Assembly: GCA_016124945.1 (NCBI GenBank)
Contig: WGMT01000023.1
Span: 1-64,000 of the forward strand
Direction: 5' to 3'
Source of the DNA: a bacterium
GTDB taxonomy: Bacteria; Chloroflexota; Anaerolineae; Caldilineales; Caldilineaceae
Length of the DNA: 64,000 nt
Below, piece after piece: positions 63,031 through 64,000 of this stretch. Position 1 is the first letter of the stretch. Every line of letters starts with the position of its first letter. The notes under the pieces were generated by a model. It was not told where the DNA came from. It saw nothing but the letters and a program-made list of their open reading frames with translations, and did no database searches. The translations under genes were made by a program, and so were the position numbers.

Positions 63031-63707
63031 TGATGCGACTCTACATGTTCGTTGAAGGCCAGACTGAGCAAACCTTTGCCGATATCGCACTCAGACCACA
63101 CCTGCTACAACTGGGAATACATTTACAGGCCGCGATATTGATCGCTCATGCCCGCAAGAGAGGACGCGTGCATCGAGGTGGGGGACGTAACTATGTAGCG
63201 ATGAAAAATGACATCATGCAGCTACTGAAGCAAGAAAAAGCGGCAGATGTCTTCTTTACGACCATGATTGACTTGTACGCCATTCACGCAGAATTTCCCG
63301 GTCTTGATAAATCTCAGTTGATTACCGACCCGTTCACGCGAGTGGAGTACTTGGAGCAATGTTTTGCAGACGATATCGGCGATTCGCGATTCCTCCCCTA
63401 CATTCAATTACATGAATATGAGGCCTATCTTTTTTCCGATGTGGCTTGTTTTCACTCAGTAGGAGCGAAAGATCAGATGATTGACGATCTCCAAGCCACA
63501 GCAAACTCGAAAGAAACCCCCGAATTAATCGACGATGGTCAACATACAGCGCCAAGTAAGCGTATTGAGAAGATTTTCCCTGAGTATCGAAAGACAATCG
63601 ACGGGCCACTCCTGGCAGCAGAGATTGGATTACCCGTGATTCGCAAAAAGTGCGCTCATTTCAACCGTTGGTTGATGAAGCTTGAAGCACTTGCACAAAC
63701 GTCGTAA
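63030..63707 (+). CDS. DUF4276 (TOPRIM-like) protein
   Basis: 225 residues; its ATG overlaps the stop of the ATPase gene (TGATG), so translation is coupled. It follows DUF4276 along the whole length: 'MRLYMFVEGQTEQTFADIALRPHL' (TOPRIM-like acidic Glu), 'GGRNYVAMKNDIMQLLKQE', 'FFTTMIDLYAIHAEFPG', 'RVEYLEQCFADDIGDSRFLPYIQLHEYEAYLFSD'. It probably provides the nuclease activity guided or gated by the ATPase. The target (phage DNA, tRNA or other) is unknown. Confidence 0.85.
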   Translation: MMRLYMFVEGQTEQTFADIALRPHLLQLGIHLQAAILIAHARKRGRVHRGGGRNYVAMKNDIMQLLKQEKAADVFFTTMIDLYAIHAEFPGLDKSQLITDPFTRVEYLEQCFADDIGDSRFLPYIQLHEYEAYLFSDVACFHSVGAKDQMIDDLQATANSKETPELIDDGQHTAPSKRIEKIFPEYRKTIDGPLLAAEIGLPVIRKKCAHFNRWLMKLEALAQTS

Positions 63708-63713
63708 TCCCCC

Positions 63714-64000
63714 CTACATCGCCACCTCCGCCTCTCCCACCTTCGTCCCCGCTTTGGCGTCGACCATTTCATCGCCCTCCAATCGCAAACTGATGACCCG
63801 ACTCACGCCGTCGTCGCCCATGGTGATGCCGTAGATCGTGTTGGACGCTTCCAGCGTGCGGCGGTTGTGGGTGATGATGATGAACTGCGTGCGGTCGATT
63901 AACGTCTCGAGGACGCTGCGGAAGCGGTCGACGTTGGCTTCGTCGAGGGCGGCATCCACTTCGTCGAGGATGCAGAAGGGCGTGGGGCTGACGCGCAGGA
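63714..64000 (-). CDS. smc: SMC chromosome-partition protein, C-terminal end (5' part off window)
   Basis: Only the last 95 codons or so are in the window. '[25 protein letters not shown]' with '[34 protein letters not shown]' is the Walker B/D-loop/H-loop end of SMC. The protein compacts the chromosome with ScpA and ScpB. The gene is convergent with the DUF4276 gene at a distance of 6 bp, and there is no room for a terminator between them. Confidence 0.93.
   Translation of the reverse strand, partial: LRVSPTPFCILDEVDAALDEANVDRFRSVLETLIDRTQFIIITHNRRTLEASNTIYGITMGDDGVSRVISLRLEGDEMVDAKAGTKVGEAEVAM

Overview
The window looks like chromosomal DNA of a high-GC, free-living heterotrophic bacterium, most likely of the phylum Chloroflexota (Anaerolineae/Caldilineae type). 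This is inferred from the gene mix: a BTAD-nSTAND-WD40 regulator, a SpoVS homologue, an aldehyde ferredoxin oxidoreductase, an oligosaccharide ABC cluster built on peptide-family transporters, and many large secreted beta-propeller proteins. It is also inferred from dense intergenic palindromic repeats. No rRNA and no intact tRNA were seen, so the placement is tentative.

Layout. 1-5.6 kb: membrane-anchored PD40 propeller protein (cut by the left edge), secreted trypsin-like protease, META lipoprotein. 6-20.6 kb: metabolic genes (S58 peptidase, aldehyde:ferredoxin oxidoreductase with a MoaD-like protein, aminotransferase, threonate-dehydrogenase-like enzyme, DUF1186/SEC-C protein, a TIM-barrel glycosidase-like protein, a TPP enzyme, ribokinase and a spermidine-synthase-like membrane protein). 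20.7-31.4 kb: intact MNT nucleotidyltransferase beside a truncated HEPN gene, a fusion of an endonuclease-Q-like PHP nuclease to a UvrD helicase, a giant BTAD-nSTAND1-WD40 protein, SpoVS, and an SLC13-type transporter. 31.4-43.3 kb: APH-type kinase, a 1458-residue secreted protein with a metzincin-like site, MgtC, an SBBP-repeat protein, a lasso-peptide B2-type protease, a Tat-exported intradiol dioxygenase and a small secreted protein. 43.5-54.8 kb: a saccharide-use cluster, all on the minus strand, in transcription order LacI regulator, solute-binding lipoprotein, two permeases, two ATPases, ChbG/YdjC deacetylase, GH3 glucosidase. A perfect 14-bp LacI-type operator lies upstream. 55-59.5 kb: BNR-repeat/glycosidase exoprotein and a DUF1349 protein. 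59.6-63.7 kb: a toxin-antitoxin and defence island (HicAB, PBECR-like/DUF2283, decayed MNT and HicB genes, AAA ATPase plus DUF4276). The window closes in the 3' end of smc.

The most unusual signals are: (i) the EndoQ-like/UvrD fusion; inside its helicase part an intergenic-type palindromic repeat has been inserted and is read through in frame, and its inter-domain linker is also built of intergenic repeat sequence; (ii) several families of palindromic repeats shared between intergenic spaces, some of which supply the stop codons and last residues of neighbouring genes; (iii) the two-gene AAA/DUF4276 cassette at the end of a decaying toxin-antitoxin island. All functional calls rest on motif and family recognition by eye; no database search was run.
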